A stretch of DNA of 38,623 nt from Hyphomicrobiales bacterium. GTDB taxonomy: Bacteria; Pseudomonadota; Alphaproteobacteria; Rhizobiales; Xanthobacteraceae. A program made the translations under genes and the position numbers. The notes under the pieces were generated by a model that was given only the letters and a program-made list of their open reading frames with translations, was not told the DNA's origin and did no database searches. Within the stretch, counting starts at the first letter, position 1; every line of letters starts with the position of its first letter. The DNA is taken from positions 1 through 38,623 of the forward strand of contig DAHUXA010000015.1 in the NCBI GenBank assembly GCA_027307405.1, written 5' to 3'. This document shows positions 37,501 through 38,623 of this stretch, piece by piece.

Positions 37501-37685
37501 TGCTGCACCTGGATCAGTGCATCTTTATGTTGCCGGTAGGAAACCCATATTTCAAAAAGGCCGTTCGTAACGAGGGCAACACAAACCACGGCAACGAACA
37601 GTCCGGCATATTTCAGGAATAGCCGGCTGCGGATTTTATGACGCGCCGGCGCCCCAGCCTGGACCGTTGTGGACTGGTCTGTCAT
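34596..37685 (-). CDS. Membrane sensor histidine kinase (Cache-like sensor, HAMP, two GAF, HisKA, HATPase_c)
   Basis: TM near [11 protein letters not shown]...[49 protein letters not shown] H-box; [35 protein letters not shown]; ATGA overlap with the response regulator. Confidence 0.9.
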   Translation of the reverse strand: [1029 protein letters not shown]

Positions 37686-38173
37686 TCGACTATCTCGTCG
37701 GCACGCGCGAAGAGTGTCGTTGGCATTGTGCGGTCGAGCGCCTTGGCCGTTTGAGATTAATGACCAGCCCCCCTGGCTTGGGAGGGCATCGTACCCGTTC
37801 AAACTACCACACTGGAAGGGGTCCAGGTGACGCCTCGGACGGACCGGCACGCTGCGATTTGGCTCAAAATCAGCGGCTGCAACGGGCCAAAAGATTGCTC
37901 TCACGCACCGAGGTCCCCGGCGCAAAACCGGAGACCTCATCAACCCGAATTAAGATGAATCAGCGGATTTCGGATGGACTGATCAACCTGGACAGACAGA
38001 CCACTGCAGGCCCTGAGGGTAAAATTCGCCTTGTCCTTCGCCGTACCCGCTGCAATCTCCAGCGCTTCATCGAAGAATCCGGGTGGTTTTTTCGGCGAAT
38101 GAGATGAACAAGGGCGCAGGCAGCATGCAGGCAGTATTACGCGACCAGGTTGCTTGGATTTTCGATTGCAACG

Positions 38174-38623
38174 CTAGTCCATCGCAATCCGCGTGCCGGT
38201 CGCACCATTCAAAAGTCGCCTGAGGTGGAATGCCGCAAGCTGATCGTCCCGGTACTTACCAACGTGAGCCGCGAACGCCGCAATTGCACCCGGGTCGGCG
38301 GCTTCCAATTGGGAAAACGCGCCGAGATAGCTTTTTGTGGCGGCATCCTTGTATTTTTCCGCTCGAAGCGGTTCGAAGGCACGCATTGCCTCCACACTCC
38401 CTCTCAGCACAAGGTCACCGATTGGCCGTCCGCGGAAATCCTGCACCGATTTTGCGAGCCCTGCGCTGACGCAAATACGGGTGCCCAGTTGCTTGTTGGC
38501 GGTTTCAAGCCGCGCCGCAACGTTGATGGTATCGCCATAGGCAGTGTAATCGAAGAACCGGCCTCCGCCGAAATTGCCGACTATTGCCGGTCCAGCATGG
38601 ACTCCGATACGGGTTACTCCCAG
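38174..38623 (-). CDS. Class III adenylate/guanylate cyclase, C-terminal part (5' truncated by window)
   Basis: Reverse frame from 38623: LGVTRIGVHAGPAIVGNFGGGRFFDYTAYGDTINVAARLETANKQLGTRICVSAGLAKSV. Confidence 0.85.
   Translation of the reverse strand: MGVTRIGVHAGPAIVGNFGGGRFFDYTAYGDTINVAARLETANKQLGTRICVSAGLAKSVQDFRGRPIGDLVLRGSVEAMRAFEPLRAEKYKDAATKSYLGAFSQLEAADPGAIAAFAAHVGKYRDDQLAAFHLRRLLNGATGTRIAMD

Noticed and set aside
37686-37943. N-terminal extension of the histidine kinase ORF
   Set aside because: Low-complexity, non-conserved-looking sequence upstream of MTDQSTT; ATG at 37685 precedes the charged segment and TM helix.
37700-38107. 146-aa plus-strand ORF (37667-38107) as a real gene
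   Set aside because: Overlaps the kinase 5' end on the other strand, no recognised domain; could be chance in an intergenic region.

Overview
This 38.6-kb window has the GC-rich composition and gene content of an alphaproteobacterial chromosome, and looks Bradyrhizobium/Rhodopseudomonas-like (inference). From left to right it holds: the tail of a probable HWE-type histidine kinase; a trio with a membrane acyltransferase (HGSNAT/DUF5009-like) between two paralogous PIG-L deacetylases; a decayed stretch with CoxM-like and ATP-dependent DNA-ligase-like gene relics next to short inverted repeats; a PAP2 protein; an orphan ABC substrate-binding protein; DUF1993; and exbB-exbD-tonB. Next comes a minus-strand siroheme-reductase island (YeiH-type exporter, 51-aa TM protein, CysJ, CysI, FNT channel, NirA-like reductase, FeS-domain/CysJ-like reductase, CysG). 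It is followed by an aromatic cluster (4HBT-type thioesterase, hcrC-hcrA-hcrB for 4-hydroxybenzoyl-CoA reductase, aryl-CoA ligase, boxB, boxC, boxR/bzdR-type regulator, TrxR-like ferredoxin reductase, [2Fe-2S] ferredoxin), a two-component system, and a truncated adenylate/guanylate cyclase. The most interesting candidate system is the aromatic cluster. It pairs a reductive 4-hydroxybenzoyl-CoA dehydroxylase, typical of anaerobes, with the O2-dependent box epoxidase. No boxA is visible; a separate FNR plus [2Fe-2S] ferredoxin sits directly behind boxR instead. A TGCA-repeat element resembling BzdR/BoxR operators lies in the boxC-boxR intergenic region. All calls come from reading sequence and motifs; no database search was run.
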